NCBI RefSeq assembly: GCF_900105135.1
Contig: NZ_LT629741.1
Span: forward strand, 2,294,001 to 2,358,000
Direction: 5' to 3'
DNA length: 64,000 nt
From: Gramella sp. MAR_2010_147
GTDB taxonomy: Bacteria; Bacteroidota; Bacteroidia; Flavobacteriales; Flavobacteriaceae
A model generated the notes under the pieces. It saw only the letters and a list, made by a program, of their open reading frames with translations, made no database searches and had not been told where the DNA came from. Made by a program: the position numbers and the translations under genes. This document shows positions 1 to 7,945 of the stretch, in pieces (the stretch's first letter is position 1; each line of letters opens with the position of its first letter).

Positions 1-2
1 CA

Positions 3-1352
3 GGTATTGGTGCATTGGTAAAAACCGGACAGGAAGCTCTTACGGTCATGGAAATTTACAAGGATTATCCAGCCGATAAAGCCGGTTTAAAAGCCGGAGA
101 TGAGATTATTAAGATAGGTAATATCAATGTGACCGATTTTAAAGAAGATGCGGGAGAATTGCTTAATGGCTCTCCAGATAGTAATATTAATATCACGTAT
201 CGTAGGCAGGGAGAGATCAGAACCACCAGTTTACAGCGTAGTTCTGTAGAACTGGATGCGGTGCCCTTTTATAAATTACTCGATGATAATTCGGCATATA
301 TCGTACTCTCTAAATTCAATGCCAAGGCCTCTACCCAGGTGGCGCAGGCTTTTAAAGAATTAAAGAATAAAGGTGCAGATAAGGTGATCTTAGACCTTAG
401 AGGTAACCTGGGAGGTCTATTAAATGAAGCTATTAATGTAAGCAACATCTTTATTCCGAAAGGAGAGTTAATCGTCACCACCAAATCTGTCATTGAAAAG
501 TATAACCGGGAATATTTTACTCAAAAAGAACCAATAGATACCAAAATTCCATTAGTAGTGCTTGTTAACGGCAGGAGTGCATCTGCCAGTGAAATTGTTG
601 CCGGTGCTATTCAGGATCTCGATCGCGGTGTTATTGTGGGCGCCAGGAGTTTTGGAAAGGGATTGGTACAAAGACCTAAAGAACTGGCTTATGGAACACA
701 GTTAAAAATTACTATTTCCAGATATTATACACCTAGCGGAAGATGTATACAGGCATTGGATTACAGAACCAGAAATGAAGAAGGAAAAGCCGTGAGAACC
801 AAAGTGGAAGATTATAACGAATTTACCACCCGTAACGGTAGAAAAGTTTTTGATGGCGGTGGCATCTTACCTGATATTCAACTGGAAACATCAAAGTTTA
901 GCGACATTACCAATTCATTACTTCTGCAGGATGCTATTTTTGATTACGCTACCAAATATTATTATTCTCATGAATTGGCCAATCCTAATGAATTTAGCTT
1001 TACTGATGAGGATTTTAATGATTTTAAGAAATATCTGGAATTATCAGATTTTAAATATCGAACTGCCACTGAAATGGAACTGAATGAAATGATGGATAAG
1101 GCAGAGGAAGAAGATTTACGAACAAAAATAGCTGGTGAAGTAAATAAGATAAGATCACAGATTTCTTCATTTAAAAAACAGGAATTAGAAAATAAAAAGC
1201 CGGAGATCTTTAGTTTACTGACTGATGAGATCATTAAAAGATATTTTTATAAAGAAGGCTTGTATGAGTATTATACAGCCCATAATCCTGAGATAAATCA
1301 AGCCCAGTCACTGCTTAATAATCCTCCTGAATATTCTAAAATTTTAAATTAG
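3..1352 (+). CDS. S41 family C-terminal processing peptidase (5' end outside window)
   Basis: Serine protease of the carboxy-terminal processing (CtpA/Prc) family, expected to be exported and to cleave periplasmic or membrane proteins. The reading frame is open to the left edge, so the start, export signal and roughly the first 90 residues are missing. A PDZ domain comes first (PADKAGLKAGDEIIKIG). The S41 catalytic domain follows, with the Gly-Asn-Leu-Gly-Gly loop (LRGNLGG), the serine motif GRSASASEIVAGA and the general-base lysine motif GARSFGKGLVQ; the Ser/Lys dyad is therefore intact. A charged C-terminal tail of about 150 residues is common in Bacteroidota members. The next gene starts 10 bases downstream on the same strand. 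The first possible in-frame start in the window (TTG at 15) lies inside the PDZ region and is not the real start. Confidence 0.93.
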   Translation, partial: GIGALVKTGQEALTVMEIYKDYPADKAGLKAGDEIIKIGNINVTDFKEDAGELLNGSPDSNINITYRRQGEIRTTSLQRSSVELDAVPFYKLLDDNSAYIVLSKFNAKASTQVAQAFKELKNKGADKVILDLRGNLGGLLNEAINVSNIFIPKGELIVTTKSVIEKYNREYFTQKEPIDTKIPLVVLVNGRSASASEIVAGAIQDLDRGVIVGARSFGKGLVQRPKELAYGTQLKITISRYYTPSGRCIQALDYRTRNEEGKAVRTKVEDYNEFTTRNGRKVFDGGGILPDIQLETSKFSDITNSLLLQDAIFDYATKYYYSHELANPNEFSFTDEDFNDFKKYLELSDFKYRTATEMELNEMMDKAEEEDLRTKIAGEVNKIRSQISSFKKQELENKKPEIFSLLTDEIIKRYFYKEGLYEYYTAHNPEINQAQSLLNNPPEYSKILN

Positions 1353-1362
1353 AAACCAGATT

Positions 1363-2181
1363 TTGGAAAGTTTTCTGTTGTTTTTTGAAAATATGCCTAA
1401 CTGGCAAAAGCTGGTCTGGATCATCCTGGTACTTGGAATATTCTGGATCCTGGAAGGTTATTACGCTTTGATAAAATTCAAATATGATAAATGGAAACAT
1501 GCCAGAACTAATTTTCTTCTATTGGGATTTGTAATCATGATAAATCTTGTTTTCGGAGTTCTTACCGCAGGAGTATTCTTATGGCTGGATGATTCACAAT
1601 TTGGACTTTTACAACTAATAGAATTACCAATTTGGCTAGAATTGCTCCTGGCGCTGATGGTTCTGGATTTAATGGCGCAATATTTTGTTCATTTTCTACT
1701 TCACAAGGTCAAATGGATGTGGAGATTACACCTAGTTCATCATACAGATACGCATGTGGATGCTACTACAGGAACAAGACATCATCCATTTGATTTTATG
1801 ATTCGTGAAAGTTTTGCCATTATTGCTGTTATCATCATGGGAATGCCGGTAGCCTTCTATTTATTCTACCGAATTCTGAGTGTGTTCTTCACTTATTTTA
1901 CACACGCTAATATTAGTCTTCCATTAAGCCTTGATAAAGCTTTAAGTTATATTATAGTAACTCCCAATATGCATAAATTTCATCATCATTATCAACTTCC
2001 ATGGACAGATACTAACTACGGAAATATGCTAAGTATCTGGGACAGGGTTTTTGGAACTTTTGTATACGATAAGCCTCAAAATATTCGCTACGGAATTGAT
2101 ATTGTAAACGATAATACATCAGATAATATTAGTTATCAGTTGGGAATACCCTTTAACAAATCTATCAAGACAAAAAATTAA
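1363..2181 (+). CDS. Sterol desaturase / fatty acid hydroxylase family membrane protein
   Basis: Integral membrane di-iron enzyme of the fatty acid hydroxylase superfamily (272 aa). Hydrophobic helices lie near residues 15-38, 48-75 and 85-110. The histidine clusters that ligate the di-iron centre are present: HFLLH, HLVHHTDTH, TRHHP and NMHKFHHHYQ, followed by the typical WDRVFGTF ending. The substrate cannot be deduced; flavobacterial members may act on lipids or carotenoid-like compounds. The start is a TTG 10 bases after the peptidase stop. An in-frame ATG at 1393 (residue 11) is the alternative, but the TTG version gives a usual N-terminus. The 3' end overlaps the convergent acetyltransferase gene by 4 bases. 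Confidence 0.88.
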   Translation: MESFLLFFENMPNWQKLVWIILVLGIFWILEGYYALIKFKYDKWKHARTNFLLLGFVIMINLVFGVLTAGVFLWLDDSQFGLLQLIELPIWLELLLALMVLDLMAQYFVHFLLHKVKWMWRLHLVHHTDTHVDATTGTRHHPFDFMIRESFAIIAVIIMGMPVAFYLFYRILSVFFTYFTHANISLPLSLDKALSYIIVTPNMHKFHHHYQLPWTDTNYGNMLSIWDRVFGTFVYDKPQNIRYGIDIVNDNTSDNISYQLGIPFNKSIKTKN

Positions 2182-2624
2182 TCTTTAACCATGGCAATGT
2201 GAGGAATCCCATCTTCGAGATATCCGTCTCCAGTAGTTTGATAACCGTGGGTTTTATAAAATTTAATAAGATATTGTTGGGCAGATAATTTGATGTTTGA
2301 TGTTTTATAAAAGTCCAGTATCGCTTTATCTGATGCTTTCATTATATCATGCCCATATCCAAACTTCCTTTCAGAATCTTTTACAACTACACGACCTATC
2401 GCAGCTTCATTAAAGTAGAATCCAGGTTGAAAACAACGGGTATAAGCCACGATCTTATCGTTCTTAAATCCAATTATATGTAGTGCTTTGTCATCTTTAC
2501 CATCTATATCCTGGTAAACACAATTCTGTTCCACTACAAAGACCTCAGATCTTAATTGTAAGATACTATAAAGTTCGACAAGGTTTAACTCATTGAACTT
2601 TTTTACTTCTATCCTTAAATTCAT
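2178..2624 (-). CDS. GNAT family N-acetyltransferase, ElaA type
   Basis: 148-aa acyl-CoA-dependent N-acetyltransferase. The N-terminus contains the ElaA-type signature LRSEVFVVEQNCVYQDIDG, and the acetyl-CoA pyrophosphate loop appears as RVVVKDSERKFGYGHDIM (the R/Q-x-x-G-x-G/A pattern). It ends close to the GNAT fold boundary, so no extra domain is present. It lies only 3 bases downstream of rpiB on the same strand and has no TAnnTTTG element of its own, so the two are probably co-transcribed. The natural substrate of ElaA proteins is not settled. Confidence 0.88.
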   Translation of the reverse strand: MNLRIEVKKFNELNLVELYSILQLRSEVFVVEQNCVYQDIDGKDDKALHIIGFKNDKIVAYTRCFQPGFYFNEAAIGRVVVKDSERKFGYGHDIMKASDKAILDFYKTSNIKLSAQQYLIKFYKTHGYQTTGDGYLEDGIPHIAMVKD

Positions 2625-2627
2625 AGG

Positions 2628-3071
2628 TTATGAACAGTACTTTTTTGCAGGGATCTTATCTACTCTACGCTGATGTCGACCGCCTTCAAATTTGGTATTA
2701 ACAAATGCTTCCATCATTTCAGTAGCAAGTTCTTCAGAAACAAATCTTGCAGGTATGCTCAAGATATTCGCATCGTTATGTTCACGCGCCAGTTTTGCGA
2801 TCTCTACATTCCAGCAAAGCGCAGATCTAACACCCTGGTGCTTATTAGCTGTCATATTTGCTCCATTTCCGCTACCACATATAATAATACCAAGATCGGC
2901 TTTCTTGTTTTCCACATCTTCTGCCACAGGATGTACAAAATCTGGATAATCTACGCTGTCTTCAGAATTTGTTCCATAATTGGTCACCGTATACCCCAGA
3001 GATTCCAGCTTTTCTTTGATCATCTCTTTATAACCGGTACCGGCATGATCATTTCCAATAGATATTTTCAT
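2628..3071 (-). CDS. rpiB: Ribose-5-phosphate isomerase B
   Basis: Cytoplasmic isomerase interconverting ribose 5-phosphate and ribulose 5-phosphate in the non-oxidative pentose phosphate pathway (RpiB/LacAB family, 147 aa). The N-terminal MKISIGNDHAG and the motif CGSGNGANMTANK, with the catalytic Cys and phosphate-binding residues, are diagnostic. The frame is open for 12 more codons upstream, but ATG at 3071 is chosen because the family begins MKI(S/A)IG and because the extension would run into the promoter. A TAnnTTTG element lies at 3089-3096, giving a short leader. It is first in a two-gene unit with the ElaA-type acetyltransferase. Confidence 0.95.
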   Translation of the reverse strand: MKISIGNDHAGTGYKEMIKEKLESLGYTVTNYGTNSEDSVDYPDFVHPVAEDVENKKADLGIIICGSGNGANMTANKHQGVRSALCWNVEIAKLAREHNDANILSIPARFVSEELATEMMEAFVNTKFEGGRHQRRVDKIPAKKYCS

Positions 3072-3088
3072 AGTTATGTTGTTTGATG

Positions 3089-3096
3089 CAAAGTTA
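3089..3096 (-). promoter_or_regulatory. -7 promoter element of rpiB
   Basis: TAACTTTG on the minus strand matches the Bacteroidota -7 consensus TAnnTTTG, about 17 bases upstream of the rpiB ATG. Confidence 0.6.
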
Positions 3097-3107
3097 AAAA
3101 AAGCCAC

Positions 3108-3595
3108 TGTTAACCAGCTTAATTTTCATTGTTAATTACTTTATAGAATATCTTAATTTTCAGGCTTTTAAAATTGACACCTAATTGTGAAAAACATCTG
3201 ATGAATTACTTATAAAGAAATTTGCTTTTAAAGAAAATAATAACAATACAGGCATATGATTGAATAAATCAAATTATAAGTATGGAAATTTTTAGATAGT
3301 TATGAGCATATAAAAACACGTTATTGACAATTGTTAACTTCTAACTTTTCAATATTTCATTTTAAAAGTATTTTATGAACTTTTGTTAAGTAAATCTTAA
3401 AACACTAAGGTTATCAATTACTTAAGAATAGTTATCTATGTTGATAAACTGTTATCAAATACTCACAACTCAAATACCAAATAATATTCAGAAAAATTGT
3501 TCTACAAATTAACACACTATCATATACCATCATTTAATTTTTTTATAAAAGAAGAAAAGATATATATGATATATAATGTTTATAACTATGATAGA
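3108..3595. other. Long AT-rich intergenic region, weak oriC candidate
   Basis: About 490 bases without a convincing gene, much more AT-rich than the surroundings. Three TTATCAA heptamers occur within 50 bases: 3411-3417, and a perfect inverted pair at 3441-3447 and 3452-3458 separated by 4 bases. The reading TTATCAACA (minus strand, 3439-3447) differs at one position from the DnaA box TTATCCACA. A run of near-pure A/T (about 3536-3590) lies next to it. This is the layout expected of a replication origin with an unwinding element, but box number and quality are low. A regulatory region for the flanking genes is the plain alternative. Confidence 0.3.
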
Positions 3596-3838
3596 TTAAA
3601 CGATTCTAAGATTAGAAGATTTGTCATTTAAAGAATCTATAATTTCCTTTGCTTTAGAAATATCTAAAGGATGTACCATAAGACGTATTCCACCAAACGC
3701 AAATGAGGATAAAGGTAGAAGGCCTACTAGCGTTTCGTTCTGGAAATAATGGCGTATACCGGCGTTTTCTAAATTTATTTTTAGCACGATAAATTCATGA
3801 TGATAAGTAAAGGTTGCTAGGCATCTATAATGTTTCAT
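3596..3838 (-). CDS. DUF2007-type small signal-transducing-like protein
   Basis: 80-aa protein resembling the DUF2007 family (putative prokaryotic signal transducing protein). Features in support are the opening with an aromatic-rich strand, the segment EFIVLKINLENAGIRHY, the central GGIRLMVHPLDISKAKEI and the short length. The DUF2007 fold is a small ferredoxin-like domain of unknown biochemical role. There is no signal peptide or membrane segment, so it should be cytoplasmic. It is monocistronic or leads the minus-strand transcript after the small ORF at 3870-4040. Confidence 0.7.
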   Translation of the reverse strand: MKHYRCLATFTYHHEFIVLKINLENAGIRHYFQNETLVGLLPLSSFAFGGIRLMVHPLDISKAKEIIDSLNDKSSNLRIV

Positions 3839-3869
3839 AATAAATAATAAACCTTACTAAAGATAAGAT

Positions 3870-4040
3870 TTAATGCCGAAAACTTGAAGCAACACTTTTG
3901 CCTGAATTTTCCTTAGATTCTAAAAAAATATCAGTTTGTTTATTTAGTGATTTATGAATACTTGCAACGAAGAAAATGAGCCCAAATAGAAATATGAGGA
4001 AGAAAAGGGCCGAGTATTTAGTTGACTTACTAATTTTCAT
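3870..4040 (-). CDS. Possible small single-pass membrane protein (56 aa)
   Basis: ATG-initiated ORF of 56 codons in an otherwise empty 420-base gap. The predicted product starts MKISKSTKYSALFFLIFLFG, continues LIFFVASIHK, then a polar tail ending SFRH. That is a positively charged N-terminus, one hydrophobic helix of about 20 residues and a hydrophilic tail, a layout typical of real small membrane proteins and unlikely by chance in AT-rich DNA. No family recognised. It lies 31 bases upstream of the DUF2007 gene on the same strand and could form a unit with it. No clear TAnnTTTG element precedes it. Confidence 0.45.
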   Translation of the reverse strand: MKISKSTKYSALFFLIFLFGLIFFVASIHKSLNKQTDIFLESKENSGKSVASSFRH

Positions 4041-4265
4041 AATTATACTGTAAAATTAGGTAGGATACTCTTGGGGAAAGTTAAATCTAAATTAAGAAAA
4101 AATTAAGAAATAAAATATTCCTGTGTTAAAAAGATTAAAAAAAAACTTTATTAGAACAATTTGATTACCAGTGGTTTTTGGAATTTGGACGACTTAACAA
4201 AACTTTAAATTGAAAAAGTTCCAGTCTTATATTTATCATGTAATTTTATCGTATACTAAGTGATA

Positions 4266-6464
4266 ATGAATAAAAAGAAGAAAACCAATACAAAAATACA
4301 AGGCAATCTTTCCAGAAGTATCATTGATATACTTCGAAACAACTCCGGAAAAACTTACAATTATAAACAGATAGCTTCTATTTTGGGAGTGAATGATGCG
4401 AGTAGCAGAAATCAGATTATTAAAAAGCTGGCTCAATTAGCTGCAAAAAAAGAGATTCTGGAAGAAGAACGCGGTAAATTTAAAATAGAAGGAAATAAAA
4501 ATTACTATACCGGTGTCTTAGATCTTACCACCAAAGGTTATGGTTATGTAATGGTGGAAGAATTTGTTGACGATATTTTTATAGCCAATAAAGACCTGAA
4601 TGCCGCCTTTGATGGAGATACGGTAGAAATTTATGTTTATAACCGTAGAAGAAGAAAGCGCTCTGAAGGTGAAATTACCAATATATTAAAAAGAAAAAGG
4701 ACCGAATTTGTTGGAACACTGCAACAAAAAAAAGATTTCGGTTTTGTGGTGATCGATGATAAATCTATGTATACCGACTTTTTTGTCTCTGGGAATAATT
4801 TAAATGGAGCCAAAAATGGTGATAAAGTGGTTGTTGAATTCGAAGAATGGCCAAAAAAAGGGGATTCTCCAACTGGTAAAATAACCCGGGTTTTAGGAAC
4901 TCCTGGAGAACATCATACAGAAATTCATTCTATACTCGCTCAATATGGATTACCTCACGATTTTCCTGAAGAAGTTGAAGAGTATGCTAATAAGATAGAT
5001 ACTTCTATCAATGAAAAAGAAATTAGCAAAAGGCGCGATATGCGCGATGTGCTCACATTCACAATAGATCCTAAAGATGCGAAAGACTTTGATGATGCGT
5101 TAAGTTTTCAAAAACTAGAAAATGGAAACTTTGAAATTGGAATCCATATTGCCGATGTCTCCCATTATTTACAACCGGGAACGATTCTGGATGAAGAAGC
5201 CTATGAAAGGGCAACCTCTGTTTATTTAGTAGATAGAGTGGTCCCTATGTTACCTGAAATTCTTTCTAATAACGCCTGTTCTTTAAGACCAAAAGAGGAG
5301 AAATTTACTTTTTCAGCAGTTTTTGAAATAGATGATAACGCAAACGTTAAGAATCAGTGGTTTGGTAGAACAGTGACCTATTCAGATGAACGTTTTGCAT
5401 ATGAGGAAGCACAGCATATTCTTGAGACAGGAACTGGAACAATTCCTGAAGATGTCTCTATTAGAAATCATGCATATTCTGTAAGAGGGGCCCTGGTGGA
5501 GGCCGTGGTTACATTAAACAGGCTTGCTAAGAAAATGCGATCCAGAAGAATGAGGGATGGTGCCATTTCTTTTGATAAGGTTGAAGTAAAATTCAATCTT
5601 AATGAAGAAAATAACCCGGTTGGAGTTTTCTTTAAAACTGCAAAAGATGCGAATAAACTTATCGAGGAATTCATGTTACTGGCCAATAGAAAAGTCGCTG
5701 AATATATTGGAAAACAGAGTCCTAAGAAAACTTTCGTATATAGAAATCACGATGAACCAGACGATCAAAAATTAGCTTCTCTTCAAACAATTGTGGGCAG
5801 GTTTGGTCATAAACTTAATCTTAAAGATAGAAGCTCTACCACCTCTTCACTGAATAAATTATTAGAGGATGTTCAGGGAAGAAAAGAGCAGAATATGGTA
5901 GATACCCTTGCTATTAGAACCATGAGTAAGGCGTATTACGGTACTGAAAGTATTGGGCACTATGGTTTAGCATTCGATTATTATACTCATTTTACTTCGC
6001 CTATTCGTAGATATCCAGATGTCATGGTGCATAGATTACTTCAGCATTATCTTGATGGAGCCAAATCAGCGAACGAGGAAGAATATGAAACAAAATGCCA
6101 CCATAGCAGTGAAATGGAAAACCTGGCTACTAACGCCGAAAGAGATTCCATTAAATATATGCAGGTGAAATTTATGCAGGATCATGAAAATGAAGAATTT
6201 CTCGGGGTTATTTCAGGAGTGACGGAATGGGGGATCTTTGTAGAGATCGTGGAGAACAAATGCGAAGGAATGATTCGCTTGCGCGATATGAACGATGATC
6301 ATTATGAGTTTAATGCTGATGAATTCTCGGTAGTTGGAAAAAGAACGGGACAAACATACACACTGGGTGATGAAGTGTATGTAAAAGTGAAGAATGCAGA
6401 TCTTATTAAACGACACTTAGATTTTACACTACTTGGAAATAGAGAAGAGGTAGAAGCAAATTAA
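4266..6464 (+). CDS. rnr: Ribonuclease R
   Basis: 3'-5' exoribonuclease of the RNase II/RNB family, degrading structured RNA and taking part in mRNA and rRNA quality control (732 aa). Order of domains: basic N-terminus with a winged-helix-like segment (about 15-70), two cold-shock RNA-binding domains (about 80-220), the RNB catalytic domain with the metal-binding aspartates in TIDPKDAKDFDDALSF (near residue 268) and HYTHFTSPIRRYPD (near 580), then a C-terminal S1 domain (about 640-725, FLGVISGVTEWGIFVEI). An upstream in-frame GTG at 4260 exists, but ATG at 4266 is the better start. The gene stands alone, and the region to the next gene (6465-6538) shows no strong terminator. Confidence 0.96.
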   Translation: MNKKKKTNTKIQGNLSRSIIDILRNNSGKTYNYKQIASILGVNDASSRNQIIKKLAQLAAKKEILEEERGKFKIEGNKNYYTGVLDLTTKGYGYVMVEEFVDDIFIANKDLNAAFDGDTVEIYVYNRRRRKRSEGEITNILKRKRTEFVGTLQQKKDFGFVVIDDKSMYTDFFVSGNNLNGAKNGDKVVVEFEEWPKKGDSPTGKITRVLGTPGEHHTEIHSILAQYGLPHDFPEEVEEYANKIDTSINEKEISKRRDMRDVLTFTIDPKDAKDFDDALSFQKLENGNFEIGIHIADVSHYLQPGTILDEEAYERATSVYLVDRVVPMLPEILSNNACSLRPKEEKFTFSAVFEIDDNANVKNQWFGRTVTYSDERFAYEEAQHILETGTGTIPEDVSIRNHAYSVRGALVEAVVTLNRLAKKMRSRRMRDGAISFDKVEVKFNLNEENNPVGVFFKTAKDANKLIEEFMLLANRKVAEYIGKQSPKKTFVYRNHDEPDDQKLASLQTIVGRFGHKLNLKDRSSTTSSLNKLLEDVQGRKEQNMVDTLAIRTMSKAYYGTESIGHYGLAFDYYTHFTSPIRRYPDVMVHRLLQHYLDGAKSANEEEYETKCHHSSEMENLATNAERDSIKYMQVKFMQDHENEEFLGVISGVTEWGIFVEIVENKCEGMIRLRDMNDDHYEFNADEFSVVGKRTGQTYTLGDEVYVKVKNADLIKRHLDFTLLGNREEVEAN

Positions 6465-6538
6465 TATTAGTGGAAGACATCTAAAATTTAGCTTTTAGGG
6501 TTTAACAGCACATAATTACCATAAAAGAACAAAAGGTT

Positions 6539-6546
6539 TACATTTG
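6539..6546 (+). promoter_or_regulatory. -7 promoter element of the LysE-family gene
   Basis: TACATTTG fits TAnnTTTG, ending 17 bases before the ATG at 6564. Confidence 0.6.
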
Positions 6547-6563
6547 CAAAACAACTTAACTGT

Positions 6564-7298
6564 ATGTTACAGGATGTTTTAGCTGCTTTACCATTAGGTT
6601 TATTTTTAGCTTTTCTATTTGGTCCGGTATTTTTTGTTTTACTGGAAACCGCTGCTATAAAGGGATTTAGAGCGGCTTTTTCTTTAGATTTAGGAGTTAT
6701 CCTGGCTGATGTGGTTTTTATTGCGATCGCATATTTTAGTACCACAAAGCTATTACAAAGTCTTAAGGATGACCCCGCATTGTTTATTTTTGGCGGGATG
6801 ATATTGGCGACTTATGGGGTAATGAGCTTTTTGCAGACCAAAAAGAGCCTTCATACCGATGATGAAACGCCGGAAATACGAAAACTGGGAAAAAGCGATT
6901 ATTTTGGACTCTTTGCAAAGGGTTTCCTGCTTAATTTTATCAATATTGGTGTTCTGGGTTTCTGGTTGGGAGTAATCATTGTATTTGGCCCTAAAATGGA
7001 AATGGAGATCAATAGGATCTCGGTATTTCTTACCAGTGTACTGGTTACATATCTTATAGTTGATATAATTAAAATTCTTCTTGCCAAAAAACTCAATAGA
7101 AAACTTACCCCGCATAGAATTTATATAATGAAAAAGGCTATAAGCCTAATTTTAATTCTGTTTGGTGGCGTTTTAATATTTCAGGGAGCCTTTCCCAGTC
7201 AGATAGAAGAGATAAAAGATCAAATTGAGGAAATTACACCTAATGATTCTTTAATTGGAAATCTCGGAGATCTAGAAGTTAAGAATGCAAACAAATAA
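6564..7298 (+). CDS. LysE family amino acid / metabolite exporter
   Basis: 244-aa inner membrane protein of the LysE/RhtB translocator superfamily. The first helix contains the family pattern LPLGLFLAFLFGPVFFVLLETA followed by GFRAAFSLDLGVILADV. About six hydrophobic segments are visible, with a long polar loop near residues 95-118 and a charged C-terminal tail ending NDSLIGNLGDLEVKNANK. The substrate cannot be predicted from sequence. Monocistronic, with its own promoter element and a strong hairpin right after the stop codon. Confidence 0.87.
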   Translation: MLQDVLAALPLGLFLAFLFGPVFFVLLETAAIKGFRAAFSLDLGVILADVVFIAIAYFSTTKLLQSLKDDPALFIFGGMILATYGVMSFLQTKKSLHTDDETPEIRKLGKSDYFGLFAKGFLLNFINIGVLGFWLGVIIVFGPKMEMEINRISVFLTSVLVTYLIVDIIKILLAKKLNRKLTPHRIYIMKKAISLILILFGGVLIFQGAFPSQIEEIKDQIEEITPNDSLIGNLGDLEVKNANK

Positions 7299-7299
7299 A

Positions 7300-7328
7300 A
7301 AAAGCTTCCCAGTTAAAGGAAGCTTTGT
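7300..7328 (+). terminator. Terminator hairpin between the LysE gene and tRNA-Cys
   Basis: Inverted repeat built on AAAGCTTCC and its complement with a loop of about 8 bases. It has A-rich DNA on its left and a short T-rich stretch on its right, so it can end both the plus-strand LysE transcript and the minus-strand tRNA transcript. Confidence 0.7.
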
Positions 7329-7330
7329 TG

Positions 7331-7401
7331 AGGCATCGAGCGGATTCGAACCGCTGTACAAGGTTTTGCAGACCTCTGCCTAGCCACTCGGCCACGATGC
7401 C
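7331..7401 (-). tRNA. tRNA-Cys (GCA)
   Basis: A complete 71-nt cloverleaf reads on the minus strand. The acceptor arm GGCATCG pairs with CGATGCC, the discriminator base is U as expected for tRNA-Cys, the anticodon stem GAGGT/ACCTT encloses loop CTGCAAA with anticodon GCA (plus-strand 7367-7369), and the T arm contains GGTTCGAATCC. CCA is not encoded. A promoter element lies 15 bases upstream. Confidence 0.97.
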
Positions 7402-7415
7402 CGGTATAGGGTTGG

Positions 7416-7423
7416 CAAATGTA
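7416..7423 (-). promoter_or_regulatory. -7 promoter element of tRNA-Cys
   Basis: TACATTTG on the minus strand matches TAnnTTTG, 15 bases before the mature tRNA 5' end. Confidence 0.6.
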
Positions 7424-7452
7424 ATAAAAATTTTAAGTTTCAAAACTAAAAT

Positions 7453-7809
7453 CTAACGGGATTTCGTCCTGCTTACTGTGACCATTGCCACATTTCCACC
7501 AATTGGAGGATTAATTTTAGAAACTTCCACCTTAGCTTTCTGAACCATAATGAGTTCGTGCATCACCCTACTCAAAATTCTTTCGGCAACTGTCTCGAGT
7601 AATTTTGATCTAATTGCCATTTCTTCTTTAACGATCTTGTTTAAATGCACATAATCTATGGTATCTCCTAATTTATCTGTTTTAGCTGAATGGGATAAAT
7701 CTCCATGAACTTTAAGATCTACGCGGTATTCACTTCCTATTTTACTTTCTTCATCAAGGCATCCGTGATACGAAAAGACCTTAATATTCTTAAGTTTTAT
7801 TACTCCCAC
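7453..7809 (-). CDS. folB: Dihydroneopterin aldolase
   Basis: 118-aa enzyme of folate synthesis that cleaves 7,8-dihydroneopterin to 6-hydroxymethyl-dihydropterin and glycolaldehyde. The family pattern is clear: N-terminal IKVFSYHGCLDEES, the central DTIDYVHLNKIV and LLETVAERI, and a C-terminal VEVSKINPPIGGNVAMVTV with the substrate-binding Lys-x-x-Pro-Pro segment. Length is normal for FolB. The start is a GTG at 7809. A TAnnTTTG element at 7823-7830 leaves only a short leader. It is divergent from glnS, and the two promoters sit in the same 136-base gap. Confidence 0.93.
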   Translation of the reverse strand: MGVIKLKNIKVFSYHGCLDEESKIGSEYRVDLKVHGDLSHSAKTDKLGDTIDYVHLNKIVKEEMAIRSKLLETVAERILSRVMHELIMVQKAKVEVSKINPPIGGNVAMVTVSRTKSR

Positions 7810-7822
7810 AAATTATTTTTTA

Positions 7823-7830
7823 CAAATATA
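7823..7830 (-). promoter_or_regulatory. -7 promoter element of folB
   Basis: TATATTTG on the minus strand, 13 bases before the GTG start. Confidence 0.6.
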
Positions 7831-7917
7831 AGCTCACAATTTGAAGTTTTCAATTATTGATAGTGCTTTTAGGAAATAGTATTCTATTGTAACCACTGCT
7901 TTCGATTTAAATTTTGA

Positions 7918-7925
7918 TAAATTTG
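7918..7925 (+). promoter_or_regulatory. -7 promoter element of glnS
   Basis: TAAATTTG fits TAnnTTTG, 20 bases before the glnS ATG; no convincing -33 TTTG at the usual distance. Confidence 0.6.
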
Positions 7926-7945
7926 CCTTTTATTTTAAATAAGTT

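Noticed and set aside
15..1352. Complete short S41 peptidase starting at TTG 15
   Set aside because: The frame is open through the window edge and the TTG lies inside the PDZ domain, so this is truncation by the window.
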